DNA from: an uncultured bacterium
Lineage (GTDB): Bacteria > Actinomycetota > Coriobacteriia > Coriobacteriales > Coriobacteriaceae
DNA: 30,493 bases
Direction: 5' to 3'
NCBI GenBank assembly: GCA_905216175.1
Contig: CAJMSV010000010.1
Location: 1-30,493 of the forward strand
Shown here piece by piece: positions 9,368 to 18,315 of the stretch. Both the position numbers and the translations under genes were made by a program. Every line of letters begins with the position of its first letter. Position 1 is the stretch's first letter. Under the pieces are notes generated by a model. The model worked only from the letters and a program-made list of their open reading frames with translations, was not told the DNA's origin and searched no databases.

Positions 9368-9386
9368 GTTGCTAGGAGGTTGGCCC

Positions 9387-10274
9387 GTGGTTGATGGGGA
9401 TGCTCGCTCTGAGCTGCTTTCTGCGGATTGGAATGAGGAATGGATGCGCTTGCAGGCTGGTCGGCGGCGGGCTGATGATTCTTTTGAGTGGGATAAAAGG
9501 GCTCGGCATTTTCGGCCGTTGGAGACTGCCCCTTATGCTCAGGATTTTATAAAGCTGTTGGCGCTTGAGCCCGGCGAGTCGGTGCTCGATATGGGGTGCG
9601 GGGCTGGGTCGATTGCTATTCCGCTTGCTCAGGCTGGGCATTCCGTGATTGCCGCCGATTTCTCCCCCGCCATGCTGGGCACGCTTGATGCCGGCATTGA
9701 GTACTACGGGCTCGAGGGGCGCATAACGCCGCTTGAGCTTGCTTGGGATGACGATTGGGATCTGGTTGGGCCGGTTGCCAAGGCTGTAGATGTTGCCTTT
9801 GCCAGTCGGTCGGTTACGACGACCAATCTAAAAGGTGCGCTTGCCAAGCTTGATCGTACGGCTCGTCGGCGTTGTGCTGTCACGATGGTCGCCAACTCCA
9901 GCCCGCGCTATGATCTGCACTTGATGAACGCCATTGGCGCCTCCGTTACCTGCAGCAATGGCTTTGTGTACGCCTTCAACATCCTTATTCAGATGGGTGC
10001 CTTGCCGCAGGTTACATACTTTGAATCGCCTCGTCGCGACACCTTCAATACCCTCGAGGCAGGTGTGGCGGACTTTTCTCGTATGCTCGAGCATGGCAAC
10101 GAGGATAAGATCGACCGCCTGCGCGATTACATCGCCCAGCACATGATCGAGAACCCCCATGCCGGTGAGCCGGGCTCCAAGGGCGTGCCGCAGGGGCGCT
10201 ATATGCTCGACCACGTCCGTAAGGTCCGTTGGGCGTTTATTGCATGGGAGCCGGTCTCTGCGCCCAGCTCATAG
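9387..10274 (+). CDS. Class I SAM-dependent methyltransferase
   Basis: The 295-residue protein has a class I methyltransferase core: motif I VLDMGCGAGS at residues 66-75, followed by HSVIAADFSPAML, where the acidic residue would contact the SAM ribose. The substrate is not evident. The N-terminal region ending in FEWDKRARHFRP resembles annotated methyltransferases of unknown target in anaerobic Actinobacteria. I choose the GTG at 9387 because AGGAGG lies 7 bases upstream; the upstream ATG at 9327 would add a hydrophobic stretch overlapping the terminator-like hairpin. The first half of the gene uses many T-ending codons, unlike the C-ending codons of neighbouring genes and of its own second half, which may indicate low expression or mixed origin. 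Confidence 0.88.
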   Translation: MVDGDARSELLSADWNEEWMRLQAGRRRADDSFEWDKRARHFRPLETAPYAQDFIKLLALEPGESVLDMGCGAGSIAIPLAQAGHSVIAADFSPAMLGTLDAGIEYYGLEGRITPLELAWDDDWDLVGPVAKAVDVAFASRSVTTTNLKGALAKLDRTARRRCAVTMVANSSPRYDLHLMNAIGASVTCSNGFVYAFNILIQMGALPQVTYFESPRRDTFNTLEAGVADFSRMLEHGNEDKIDRLRDYIAQHMIENPHAGEPGSKGVPQGRYMLDHVRKVRWAFIAWEPVSAPSS

Positions 10275-10389
10275 CCTGTTCGCAGCCCGCACCGCCCACT
10301 CACTCGGCATCCGCATTCTTTGCGAACTGGGCAAACGCGCTCCACACCGCGCCGTTCCTGCGCTATCGTGGGACAGCTCACGTAGATTA

Positions 10390-10410
10390 AGGCCCCGTCT
10401 CGGGGCGCCC
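10390..10410 (+). promoter_or_regulatory. GC-rich leader hairpin before yhbY
   Basis: GGCCCCG-TCT-CGGGGCGCC forms a short strong stem-loop 23 bases before the yhbY start. No T-run follows, so it is more likely a leader structure than a terminator. Its function is unknown. Confidence 0.3.
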
Positions 10411-10432
10411 CATACATAGAAAGCGAGAACCC

Positions 10433-10732
10433 ATGGCACTGACAGGAGCACAGGTCAAGCAGCTTCGCAGCATGGCCCATCACCTCAACCCCGCCATCAT
10501 CATCGGCAAGTCCGACGTCAACGAGGGCACCGTCGAGCAGACGGTCGCCTACCTGGAGAAGCACGAGCTCGTTAAGTGCTCCGTACTCGATGGTTCCAGC
10601 CTTTCCGCCCGCGAGGCCGCCGAAGAGCTCGCCGACCGCTGCCATGCCGAGGTCGTCCAGGTTATCGGCCGCAAGTTCTCGCTGTATCGCGAGTCCTCGC
10701 GCAAGGACATCGAGAAGATTAAGCTCGTCTAA
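10433..10732 (+). CDS. yhbY: YhbY/CRM-domain ribosome-assembly RNA-binding protein
   Basis: The 99-residue protein is a single CRM domain, the usual size of YhbY, which associates with pre-50S particles. Visible family signatures are LTGAQVKQLRSMAHHLNP at the start, IIIGKSDVNEGTVEQTVAYL, ELVKCSVLD, AAEELADRCHAEVVQVIGRK, and FSLYRES before a basic C-terminus. The GKSD segment replaces the more usual GKxG loop of the CRM fold. It stands alone after the methyltransferase gene and is followed by a strong terminator. Confidence 0.93.
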   Translation: MALTGAQVKQLRSMAHHLNPAIIIGKSDVNEGTVEQTVAYLEKHELVKCSVLDGSSLSAREAAEELADRCHAEVVQVIGRKFSLYRESSRKDIEKIKLV

Positions 10733-10771
10733 GAGCCAACGATCCGGCGAGCCAATATACATCAAGCTTGC

Positions 10772-10804
10772 GAGCGTCCGAGCAATTCGGACGCTCATTT
10801 TTTT
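10772..10804 (+). terminator. Rho-independent terminator of yhbY
   Basis: The 10-bp stem GAGCGTCCGA / TCGGACGCTC is followed by ATTTTTTT. The stop codon of the convergent regulator gene (10803-10805) overlaps the T-run, so the two convergent genes are separated only by this structure. Confidence 0.93.
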
Positions 10805-13802
10805 ATCGCTCGACGAGCACGCGGTTAAGCCTGCCCTCCACCAAGCGCTCGTACAGACGCCGCGTCTCGGGCTCGGGCACGCCATTGACCTGCTCCCTCA
10901 GGTGATGCATATGCCCACTGTACAGCTCGACGATATCGCGTCGTCGCCCCGCCGCACCGTAGACGCGCATAGCGCAACGCACCATGTCCTCGCGCGCCGT
11001 CTCTTGCCGCAGCCCCGACTCCACCAGCCATACCGCCGACTGCAGGTCGTTTTCTTCTAGGGCGGCATTCGCGCCCCGAATCATGCAGTCGATATACTTC
11101 GATTCCATAATGCGCCGCATACGCAAAAAGTAGGTGGGATTACAGCCATTGGGAACATACAACGGGCCGGCGTAAAGCTGCTCGATCTTAAGGCACAGCT
11201 CGATCAGATGGGGTCCGCGCGCGCCCGCGCGATTTCCCAAAACTTCGCGGCTTATCTGATCAAACAACCGCACGTCAGTCTTGACGTAATCGCCGTTAAG
11301 CCCAATGCACTCGTTTTGAATCAGCACACACGACTTGCCGTCCGGTGTCGGTCCCAAGGCCGAACGCAGGCGCGATATCGTCGAGTACAGATTGTTACGG
11401 GCGCTATTGAACTCGGCATGGGGCCACAGCTCCATAGCCAGCGTCTCGCGGTCAACCAGTGCATCCATGCCCAGCGCAAGCCGCTCGGCAAGCGTCGCCG
11501 CTTTCTTGCGGCGCCACATCTTATCCGTGATGGGAAACCCGTCGCGCTCGGCGCGAAACGCCCCAAACATGCGGATCTCGATATGGCCAATCACATCGAC
11601 GCCCTCGGCATCGCCGGCCTGAAACAGACGCTCGCCCTCCCCTTCCAAATCGTCGCGCAGCGAGTACCGCGACAGCTCGCGCACGGGAAGCTTCTTGCGT
11701 ATCCTGGCCGCCGGCTCGCCCAAACAATGCATGGCAAGGCGCGCAAAGAGCCGATACGACGGTTCTAGAATCCCCGCGCGATTCATGGACATCCAGGCCG
11801 CAAGGTCGCTGTCTCGGCCCGCACAGGCCAAATGCAGCGCCACCATCCAGGCTTCTGCGCCACCAACCTGCGTCTGGCTTATATCGAGTAGCTCCGCTTC
11901 CTCGCGCACCGAAACCATCGAGGTGTTACGCAGATATGCCACGCGCTCCAGCAGCAATGCGTTATCGCGCATGTACGCAATCGACTCCTCGGCAAGTTTG
12001 AGCACTTGGACCGCACGGAACTTCGCATTAACCGGCCGTCCCTCTGCCAGCGACTGCCAGCCTTCTAGCAACTGGCCAAACAGCTGAATCTGATTGTCGC
12101 GCATGCGGACGGCAAAACGATCGAGCTCGTTGAACGCCGCATCGTCGGTTACCGGCAAGCCGGAAAGGAGCCGCCGTGCCGCCAACACCATGCGCACCCA
12201 GATAGCCATCGCCTTAAGCCCACGTACGTCGAGCGCCTCCCGCACCACCGTCATCTCGTCGTCGCGCTCGTCGGTTCCCGCAAACGACCCGTCAAAGAGC
12301 TCCACCAGCATACTATCGGCCCGTATAACAATCCCCGCGATGTCGAGCTCGCAGTCGTAGGCCTTGCTCGTTTTGAGCTGTTGTAGAACGCCGCCGTCAT
12401 TTCCCCGCTCGGTCAGACAGCGCTTGACCTCGATATGCGCAGACAACATATCGAGTGCGGTATGGGATGTCTCGATTTCTGGCACGGCCAGGTTCGTAGG
12501 AAGCCCAAGCCCGTTGTCCCCATAGCAAACAGCCGTCAGCGTCTGGGCCACCCTCCATGAAACAGGGTCTATTTCGCAGGCCGCCCGTTCGCCCCCGCGC
12601 TCGATAACCGATGCCATATAGCGAGCGAGCTTTGTATTGGACACGCTGACCGCTGCCAGATATACGCCAAGCGCTTCGGCAGGCGTTGGCTCTGGAGCCG
12701 GATCGTCGGCATCGATCGTGCCCAGCGCCGCTCGGCAGATATCGGCCCCGTGCCCCGTCAGAGCCAGATCGACCCCATACTGCCCAGCAAGTTCAAGGAC
12801 CGCTCCACGGTCCAAAAAGGCGTCCGCCAGGCCCATCGCCGCATCACATCGGCCCGCCTTAAGCAAAATCCGGGCCGCCCTCGGAACAAGTTCGGGGCGA
12901 ACCTCGGCCACCAACTTACGCAAACGCAAGCGTCCGTTATCCTCCGTGCCCAGACACGTAAAACTCCGCTCGGCGGGGTCCAAGCCAAAGATCGGGTAGT
13001 CGCGTACAAAGTAGGACTGGTCGACCATCGACAGCCTTACCCCACAAGCCTCGAGTTCTGCTATATTGCCCTCGCCCATCAAAACCATGAGACATGCCAC
13101 GCAAAACAGCGCATTATTGTCGAGCGAAGCCAGATCGACAAGTGCCGCGCCATATACGTTGACAATCTCGTTTTCGAGCAGGCCGGCTACGTCGCCTTGG
13201 CCATACAGACCCGTCTGCAATGCCGAAACGAGCTCGGGCACGCCCTGCGTGAGCTGATAAAAGTCGAGCGATGTGCTGATCGAAAACGCCGATGCCCACG
13301 CCGAATACTCATAGGCATGCACCTTGAGCATCTGCGCATTGATCTTAACCGAATCGCCCAGCCCATGAATCAGCTGACGATTTGAAGGACGGCAGGAGAT
13401 AAAGACCCCTATCCCCATAGCGCGCAGGCCGCGAATCCTGTCGATGAGGTCTTCGGTATCGTGCTGATCGAGGTTTGGCACATTATCAATCGCGATAAGG
13501 GAGTGCGGTTTGTCTTTGAGTTCTTCGGTAACCACCTCGAGCTGCATAAACACCTCGCGCCCAATGGCGCGATCGGCCTCGATAATCCGCACGGGGCCTC
13601 GTGTCGGGTCGCATTTAACCTCATGGGTGTACTGCAGCAGCACCGAGGTCTTCCCAAACCCGTCGGGCGCATAAAGAACCACGATGCCGGCCTTTCGGCC
13701 CTTGGCGATAAGCTCATTCATCAAGCGTTCGCGTCGCACCATATAGCCTCCGCCTAACGGCATCAGCTCGAGGTCGTCTATACCGCTCAAATCGTTTACC
13801 AT
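10803..13802 (-). CDS. STAND-type ATPase transcriptional regulator with C-terminal SARP-like winged helix and BTAD
   Basis: This 999-residue protein is a large signal-integrating regulator. A P-loop NTPase occupies the N-terminus: Walker A LYAPDGFGKTS at residues 43-53 and a Walker B-like SLIAIDNV at 101-108, resembling MalT/LuxR-family STAND ATPases. The long middle is probably helical repeat. From about residue 739, IEIRMFGAFRAERDG starts an OmpR/SARP winged helix (KMWRRKKAATLAERLAL, ARNNLYSTISRLRSALG). A bacterial transcriptional activator domain follows to the end (QLYAGPLYVPNG, TAREDMVRCAMRVYGAAGRR). SARP proteins normally carry the DNA-binding part at the N-terminus, so the order is reversed here. 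The ligand and target are unknown. The start ATG at 13802 follows GAGGAGCGGGC. Confidence 0.87.
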   Translation of the reverse strand: MVNDLSGIDDLELMPLGGGYMVRRERLMNELIAKGRKAGIVVLYAPDGFGKTSVLLQYTHEVKCDPTRGPVRIIEADRAIGREVFMQLEVVTEELKDKPHSLIAIDNVPNLDQHDTEDLIDRIRGLRAMGIGVFISCRPSNRQLIHGLGDSVKINAQMLKVHAYEYSAWASAFSISTSLDFYQLTQGVPELVSALQTGLYGQGDVAGLLENEIVNVYGAALVDLASLDNNALFCVACLMVLMGEGNIAELEACGVRLSMVDQSYFVRDYPIFGLDPAERSFTCLGTEDNGRLRLRKLVAEVRPELVPRAARILLKAGRCDAAMGLADAFLDRGAVLELAGQYGVDLALTGHGADICRAALGTIDADDPAPEPTPAEALGVYLAAVSVSNTKLARYMASVIERGGERAACEIDPVSWRVAQTLTAVCYGDNGLGLPTNLAVPEIETSHTALDMLSAHIEVKRCLTERGNDGGVLQQLKTSKAYDCELDIAGIVIRADSMLVELFDGSFAGTDERDDEMTVVREALDVRGLKAMAIWVRMVLAARRLLSGLPVTDDAAFNELDRFAVRMRDNQIQLFGQLLEGWQSLAEGRPVNAKFRAVQVLKLAEESIAYMRDNALLLERVAYLRNTSMVSVREEAELLDISQTQVGGAEAWMVALHLACAGRDSDLAAWMSMNRAGILEPSYRLFARLAMHCLGEPAARIRKKLPVRELSRYSLRDDLEGEGERLFQAGDAEGVDVIGHIEIRMFGAFRAERDGFPITDKMWRRKKAATLAERLALGMDALVDRETLAMELWPHAEFNSARNNLYSTISRLRSALGPTPDGKSCVLIQNECIGLNGDYVKTDVRLFDQISREVLGNRAGARGPHLIELCLKIEQLYAGPLYVPNGCNPTYFLRMRRIMESKYIDCMIRGANAALEENDLQSAVWLVESGLRQETAREDMVRCAMRVYGAAGRRRDIVELYSGHMHHLREQVNGVPEPETRRLYERLVEGRLNRVLVER

Positions 13803-14187
13803 GCCCGCTCCTCAACTCGACCGTATGGACACTGTAGCCGCAAGACCATACAAGCCGCGCTATGAATAGAGCGACCTTGTGTTTTAGGTTGTCTTTTGGT
13901 ACGCAAGCGACAAGTTTTTGTACAGCGAGGGCCGATTGTTATTAATCCCTCGACTAATCGGTCTTTAAGCAGGTAAATGAGCTTGTCAGCTTGTCCCATC
14001 TAAGCGGCAGTGTAACGCAGATGAACAAGGTTCAGCCATGTCATTCAACTCGCCTAGCACCCGCTACCGTCTACGACCTTCTAGTGGCATTTTTGCATAG
14101 AATCTGGTATGGAATGAATCAAGCTGTTGGACATCCGGCATTCGTCAAGCTTGCGGCAAGTTTTTGGTCAAGTGGGCAAAAAGGGAT
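13803..14187. other. Gene-free intergenic region between the STAND regulator and nagB
   Basis: I see no credible gene here. A plus-strand frame at 13991-14350 runs into the antisense of nagB and looks like chance. The region is less GC-rich than its neighbours and contains several CAAG/CTTG motifs and imperfect inverted repeats, such as CCGATT and AATCGG around 13942-13974. It probably holds the long leader and promoter of the regulator gene, but I cannot name a convincing promoter. Confidence 0.5.
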
Positions 14188-14190
14188 AGC

Positions 14191-14218
14191 AAAAAGGCCC
14201 CCGCAAAGCGGAGGCCTT
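14191..14218 (-). terminator. Rho-independent terminator of nagB
   Basis: On the minus strand the stem AAGGCCTCCGC / GCGGGGGCCTT with loop TTT is followed by TTT. It starts 33 bases after the nagB stop. Confidence 0.92.
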
Positions 14219-14250
14219 AGGCAAGGCTATGTCGAGCTGCAGGATTCGCG

Positions 14251-14979
14251 CTACTTGCAGAGCGAAAGGGCGGCCTCGTCGGCAACGACAACGCAGTTGG
14301 TGTGCAGCTGCAGGATCGAAGCCGGGCACTCGGGCGTAACCGGACCATAGCACATGTCATGCACGGCCTGAGCCTTGGCCTCGCCATTGGCGACGACCAG
14401 GATCATGCGGGCATACATGATGGTCTGGGTACCCATGGTGTAGGCCTGACGGGGAACATCGTCAATGCTGTCGAACAGGCGGCTGTTAGCCTGAATGGTG
14501 CTCTCGGTGAGGTCGACGCAGTGCGTGCCCTTGGAGAAGTGGTCATCGGGCTCGTTGAAGCCGATGTGGCCGTTGTTGCCGATACCGAGCAGCTGCAGAT
14601 CCGGGTAACCGGCCTCGGCGACGATCTTGTCGTACTCAGAGCAGGCAGCGGCGGCGTCGGGGTTGGAACCGTCGGGCACATGCGTGTTGTTCAGGTCGAT
14701 GTTGATGTGATCAAAGAAGTTCTCACGCATGAAGTAGTGATAGCTCTGGGGATCGTCGTGCGAAAGGCCGCGATACTCGTCCAGGTTGTAGGTGCTGACC
14801 TCGGCAAAGTCGACGTCGCCCTTCTTGTACCAAGCAGCGAGCTGCTTGTAGGCACCGATCGGGGTGGAACCGGTGGCAAGGCCCAGCACACAGTCGGGCT
14901 TGAGGATAACCTGCGCCGAGATAATATTGGCGGCCTTGCGGCTCATATCCTCGTAGTCTTTAGCTTTAATGATCTTCAT
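14251..14979 (-). CDS. nagB: Glucosamine-6-phosphate deaminase
   Basis: NagB converts glucosamine-6-phosphate to fructose-6-phosphate and ammonia, feeding amino sugars into glycolysis. The 242-residue length fits the family. Motifs are the phosphate-binding GLATGSTP at 33-40, TYNLDEY with catalytic Asp67, and GIGNNGHIGFNEP with His138 and Glu143. Residue Asn136 occupies the place of Asp141 in the E. coli enzyme, as is common in Gram-positive NagB. The ATG at 14977-14979 has AAAGGA about 6 bases upstream; a longer in-frame extension to 15330 is not family-like. It neighbours PTS IIA and glmM, the opposite branch of glucosamine-6-phosphate use. Confidence 0.96.
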   Translation of the reverse strand: MKIIKAKDYEDMSRKAANIISAQVILKPDCVLGLATGSTPIGAYKQLAAWYKKGDVDFAEVSTYNLDEYRGLSHDDPQSYHYFMRENFFDHINIDLNNTHVPDGSNPDAAAACSEYDKIVAEAGYPDLQLLGIGNNGHIGFNEPDDHFSKGTHCVDLTESTIQANSRLFDSIDDVPRQAYTMGTQTIMYARMILVVANGEAKAQAVHDMCYGPVTPECPASILQLHTNCVVVADEAALSLCK

Positions 14980-15250
14980 TACGCGTCCTTTCTCGTACAA
15001 GAGAGGCAAGGCTCCCTTACAAGCACTTGCCCGCGGCCCGCGTCGGCCGCAACCAACGTGTGCGGCCACCAGGGCGAGGTCGCGTAATGTATGTGTCTCG
15101 TGTCTAGCCGCGTCGAGGCCCCTGCCCGTCCACGGTGACCCGAAGCTGTTTAGCCTCGGACGTTTCTCATCTTGCCACGGAGGGCGTCCTCTTTCAAGGG
15201 CGCCCTCCGTAAACGTGTTTGAATTGTAGGCTAATGGCCACGTGCACTTG
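14980..15250. other. nagB upstream region
   Basis: This 271-base gap holds no gene. It contains a 7-bp stem GGCCGCA/TGCGGCC (15045-15067) in what would be the nagB leader, and a stronger inverted repeat ACGGAGGGCG / CGCCCTCCGT (15177-15210) between nagB and the PTS gene. The latter could terminate PTS IIA transcription, but lacks a T-run on either strand. Confidence 0.5.
15177..15210 (-). terminator. Stem-loop downstream of PTS IIA, possible terminator
   Basis: Perfect 10-bp arms ACGGAGGGCG / CGCCCTCCGT flank a 14-base loop, 41 bases beyond the stop of the PTS IIA gene. The absence of a T-run makes intrinsic termination uncertain. Confidence 0.45.
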
Positions 15251-15748
15251 CTAGCGCTCGCGAGCAACGATGAGCTGATCCATCTCCTCGACATGCACGC
15301 CAACGGAGCCCTTGATGCTCGAGAACTCAACGGAGTTGCACACCAAGATGGGAACCGTCACATCGTAGCCCTCGGCAGCAATTGCCTCGCGATCGAACTC
15401 AATGAGTACATCGCCCTTATGGACGATGTCACCCACTTGCGCATGTACGGTAAAGTGCTTGCCATCGAGCTGAACAGTGTCCAGGCCAACGTGGATGAGC
15501 ACGTCCAAGCCATCGACCGTGTTAAGCGCAACGGCATGTCCCGTGGGAAAAATGGCCTCGACCTTGGCATCAGCCGGTGCAATCACACGCGTTCCGGTGG
15601 GCCGAATCGCCACGCCCTGGCCCAAAAGGCCGGTGGCAAACGTCTGGTCGTTTACCTCGGAAAGCGGAATGACGTCGCCCGAGATGGGAGCATCCAGCGT
15701 AAGGACTCGACCACGCATACCAAAAGACCTTAGGACTTTAGTGAACAT
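15251..15748 (-). CDS. PTS sugar transporter subunit IIA, glucose type (IIA-Glc/Crr-like)
   Basis: The 165-residue cytoplasmic protein would accept phosphate from HPr and pass it to an IIB domain. It shows the IIA-Glc fold signatures APISGDVIPLSEVNDQTFA at 20-38, IFPTGHAVAL with His71, and LIHVGLDTVQLDG with His86, the expected phosphorylated histidine. A C-terminal VPILVCNS follows. The ATG at 15746-15748 is preceded by GGGGGAG; the in-frame ATG 7 codons upstream is less well placed. No EIIBC gene is adjacent, so it may serve a transporter elsewhere or act as a regulator in the way Crr does. Position next to nagB and glmM fits amino-sugar or glucose use. Confidence 0.93.
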   Translation of the reverse strand: MFTKVLRSFGMRGRVLTLDAPISGDVIPLSEVNDQTFATGLLGQGVAIRPTGTRVIAPADAKVEAIFPTGHAVALNTVDGLDVLIHVGLDTVQLDGKHFTVHAQVGDIVHKGDVLIEFDREAIAAEGYDVTVPILVCNSVEFSSIKGSVGVHVEEMDQLIVARER

Positions 15749-15819
15749 GCTCCCCCTCGGACATACCAATCAATCAAAACAACCTTGACAGTTTACCACT
15801 TGGCAACGGTTTTTGACCA

Positions 15820-17157
15820 TTAGGGAAGTTCGCGCTTGACAACCTCGACGATGTCGTCGACAACGCGCTGGGTCAGCTCGTGCGTCTCGGCCTCGGCCAT
15901 CACGCGGACCAGCGGCTCGGTACCACTCGGGCGCACCAGAAAGCGGCCACGGCCGTCAAGCTCCATCTCGGCAGCAGCAACGGCATCCCAGATGGGCTGG
16001 CAATCGTCCAGACCGGCCTTGTTGTCCGAATGCACGTTGACGAGTACCTGCGGGTACTTCTTCATGATGCCGGCAAGATCGGTGAGGGTACGACCGGTGC
16101 GCTTGAGCACAGCCAGCAGCTGCAGAGCCGTCACCAGGCCGTCACCGGTGGTGTTGTGCTCCAGGAAGATGATGTGACCGGACTGTTCGCCGCCGATGAC
16201 GGCGCCGTCCGCGAGCATGCGCTCCAATACGTAGCGGTCGCCCACGGCAGTCTGAACCATCTCGAAGCCCTGCTCCTTCATAGCGATGGAGAAGCCCAGG
16301 TTGCACATGACGGTCGAGACGATCTCGGAGTTGGCGAGCTTGCCGCGAGCGGCGAGGTCAGAACCGCAGATAGCCAGGATGTAGTCACCGTCGATCTCAT
16401 TGCCCTCGCTGTCCACGAACAGTACGCGGTCGGCGTCGCCGTCGTGGGCCAGACCGATGTCAGCATGGGTGCGCAGCACGAGCTCGCGCAGGGGCTCGAG
16501 GTGAGTGGAGCCGCACTCGACATTGATGTCGGTGCCGCAATAATCGGTGTTGATGGCATGGACCGTGGCGCCCAGGCGCTGCAGCGCGGCGGGCGTGGTC
16601 TGGCAAGAAGCACCGTGGCCGCAGTCGACGGCAACGACCAGGCCGTCGAGTCTCAGGCCATCAAGCGTATCGATGGCGTGGTCAACGTATGCCTTACGGG
16701 CGTCCTTCATCTTGATGATGTGACCCACGCCAGCACCGGTCGGCAGCGTGTCGGCAGCCATGGCCTCCTCGGACATAACCCAGGCGCTGATCTCTTCCTC
16801 AACCGCGTCGGGAAGCTTCATGCCCTTGCGGCTAAAGAACTTGATGCCGTTGAACTCCGGCGGATTGTGCGAAGCGGAGATGACGATGCCGCCGTCGAGC
16901 TCGTTTTGAACGGTGAGCAGTGCCACGGCCGGCGTAGGGATAACGCCGCAGCAGTGCGGACGGCCGCCCTCGGCCATGATGCCGGCGGTCAGCGCGCTCT
17001 CGAGCATGGTGCCCGAAAGACGCGTGTCGCGGCCGATGCAGATATCCGGGCCGAGGAACTTGGTCGCCGCGCGGCCCAGGCGAAACGCGAGGTCGCACGA
17101 GAGGTCGGCGTTGGCGACGCCACGGACGCCATCGGTACCGAAGATGTTCTGGGGCAT
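15820..17157 (-). CDS. glmM: Phosphoglucosamine mutase
   Basis: GlmM converts glucosamine-6-phosphate to glucosamine-1-phosphate for UDP-GlcNAc and peptidoglycan synthesis. The 445-residue protein begins FGTDGVRGVAN as expected. The catalytic phosphoserine is Ser96 in ISASHNPPEFNGIKFF, the metal site DGDADR lies near residue 237, and the sugar-phosphate loop is RPSGTEPLVRVM near the C-terminus. The ATG at 17155-17157 has AAGGAG upstream; the ATG 6 codons earlier lacks one. Located just after the rpsI terminator, so probably transcribed separately from the ribosomal genes. Confidence 0.97.
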   Translation of the reverse strand: MPQNIFGTDGVRGVANADLSCDLAFRLGRAATKFLGPDICIGRDTRLSGTMLESALTAGIMAEGGRPHCCGVIPTPAVALLTVQNELDGGIVISASHNPPEFNGIKFFSRKGMKLPDAVEEEISAWVMSEEAMAADTLPTGAGVGHIIKMKDARKAYVDHAIDTLDGLRLDGLVVAVDCGHGASCQTTPAALQRLGATVHAINTDYCGTDINVECGSTHLEPLRELVLRTHADIGLAHDGDADRVLFVDSEGNEIDGDYILAICGSDLAARGKLANSEIVSTVMCNLGFSIAMKEQGFEMVQTAVGDRYVLERMLADGAVIGGEQSGHIIFLEHNTTGDGLVTALQLLAVLKRTGRTLTDLAGIMKKYPQVLVNVHSDNKAGLDDCQPIWDAVAAAEMELDGRGRFLVRPSGTEPLVRVMAEAETHELTQRVVDDIVEVVKRELP

Positions 17158-17206
17158 AGGATCGCTCCTTCCCAAGTGGGCAAAACGCAGTCGCCCACCC
17201 TAGTCG

Positions 17207-17250
17207 AAAAAGAAAAGCGGGACCCGCCGAGCAATCGGCAGGCCCCGCTT
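17207..17250 (-). terminator. Rho-independent terminator of rplM-rpsI
   Basis: On the minus strand AAGCGGGGCCTGCCGA / TCGGCGGGTCCCGCTT forms a long stem, followed by TTCTTTTT. It starts about 31 bases after the rpsI stop and lies just before the glmM ribosome site region. Confidence 0.93.
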
Positions 17251-17280
17251 GTACATTGTATCTCGTAAGGAGATAAAACC

Positions 17281-17676
<396 letters not shown>

Positions 17677-17678
17677 CT

Positions 17679-18122
17679 TTAAGCCTCCAGCTCAATCTTC
17701 GTGGGGTTCTGGGCAGCGTGCGGATGCTCGGCACCAGCGTAGACCTTAAGCTTGGTCATCTGGGCACGGCCGAGGGTGGTCTTGGGCAGCATGCCGCGAA
17801 CGGCGCGCTCGATGACCTTCTCCGGGTGCTTCTCCATAGCCTGGCGGAAGCTCTCAGCCTTGAGGCCGCCGTTGTAGCCGCTGTGGCGATAATAGGTCTT
17901 CGTGTCGGCCTTGTTACCGGTAAGCTGGACCTTATCGGCGTTGATGACGACAACGAAGTCGCCGCAGTCGCTGTTGGGCGTGAACTGGGGCTTGTTCTTA
18001 CCGCGCAGGATCATTGCGATCTGGGTGGCAAGACGGCCCAGGACAGCACCATCGGCGTCGACGAGAACCCAGTTGCGCTGGACCTCGCCCTGCTTGGCGT
18101 AGTGAGTCGATTTCGAAATCAC
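17679..18122 (-). CDS. rplM: 50S ribosomal protein L13
   Basis: The 147-residue large-subunit protein shows NWVLVDADGAVLGRLATQIA, LRGKNKPQF, GDFVVVINADKVQLTGNK, YYRHSGYNGG and RAVRGMLPKTTLGR as in the L13 family. The start is GTG at 18120-18122 with GGAGGAG 5 bases upstream (18128-18134). First gene of the rplM-rpsI operon. Confidence 0.99.
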   Translation of the reverse strand: MISKSTHYAKQGEVQRNWVLVDADGAVLGRLATQIAMILRGKNKPQFTPNSDCGDFVVVINADKVQLTGNKADTKTYYRHSGYNGGLKAESFRQAMEKHPEKVIERAVRGMLPKTTLGRAQMTKLKVYAGAEHPHAAQNPTKIELEA

Positions 18123-18188
18123 TTAGACTCCTCCATGTACAGTACGTGTTGTTACAGAGATTCACGGGGCTCTGCAAGTAACCCGTCC

Positions 18189-18216
18189 ATGTTACCCCGC
18201 TCGCCGTACGAGTCAA
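18189..18216 (-). promoter_or_regulatory. Candidate promoter of the rplM-rpsI operon
   Basis: On the minus strand TTGACT and TAACAT are separated by 16 bases. The -10 box ends 67 bases before the GTG start of rplM, leaving a leader of about 60 bases. The -35 matches consensus at 5 of 6 positions. Confidence 0.5.
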
Positions 18217-18315
18217 CAGGTATTTTGGCTCCGACCAGAGTTTCTGCACATGTCATCCACGAGCCGTGATTTTCCAGCTCTTTAGCTGTTGTCATTTTTT
18301 GAGGGTTCGCCGTCG

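Noticed and set aside
13991..14350. Possible 119-residue plus-strand gene between the regulator and nagB
   Set aside because: Its second half is antisense to nagB and its terminator, and no ribosome site or family resemblance is seen.
15880..17268. 462-codon plus-strand frame opposite glmM
   Set aside because: Shadow of glmM, without recognisable domains or ribosome site.
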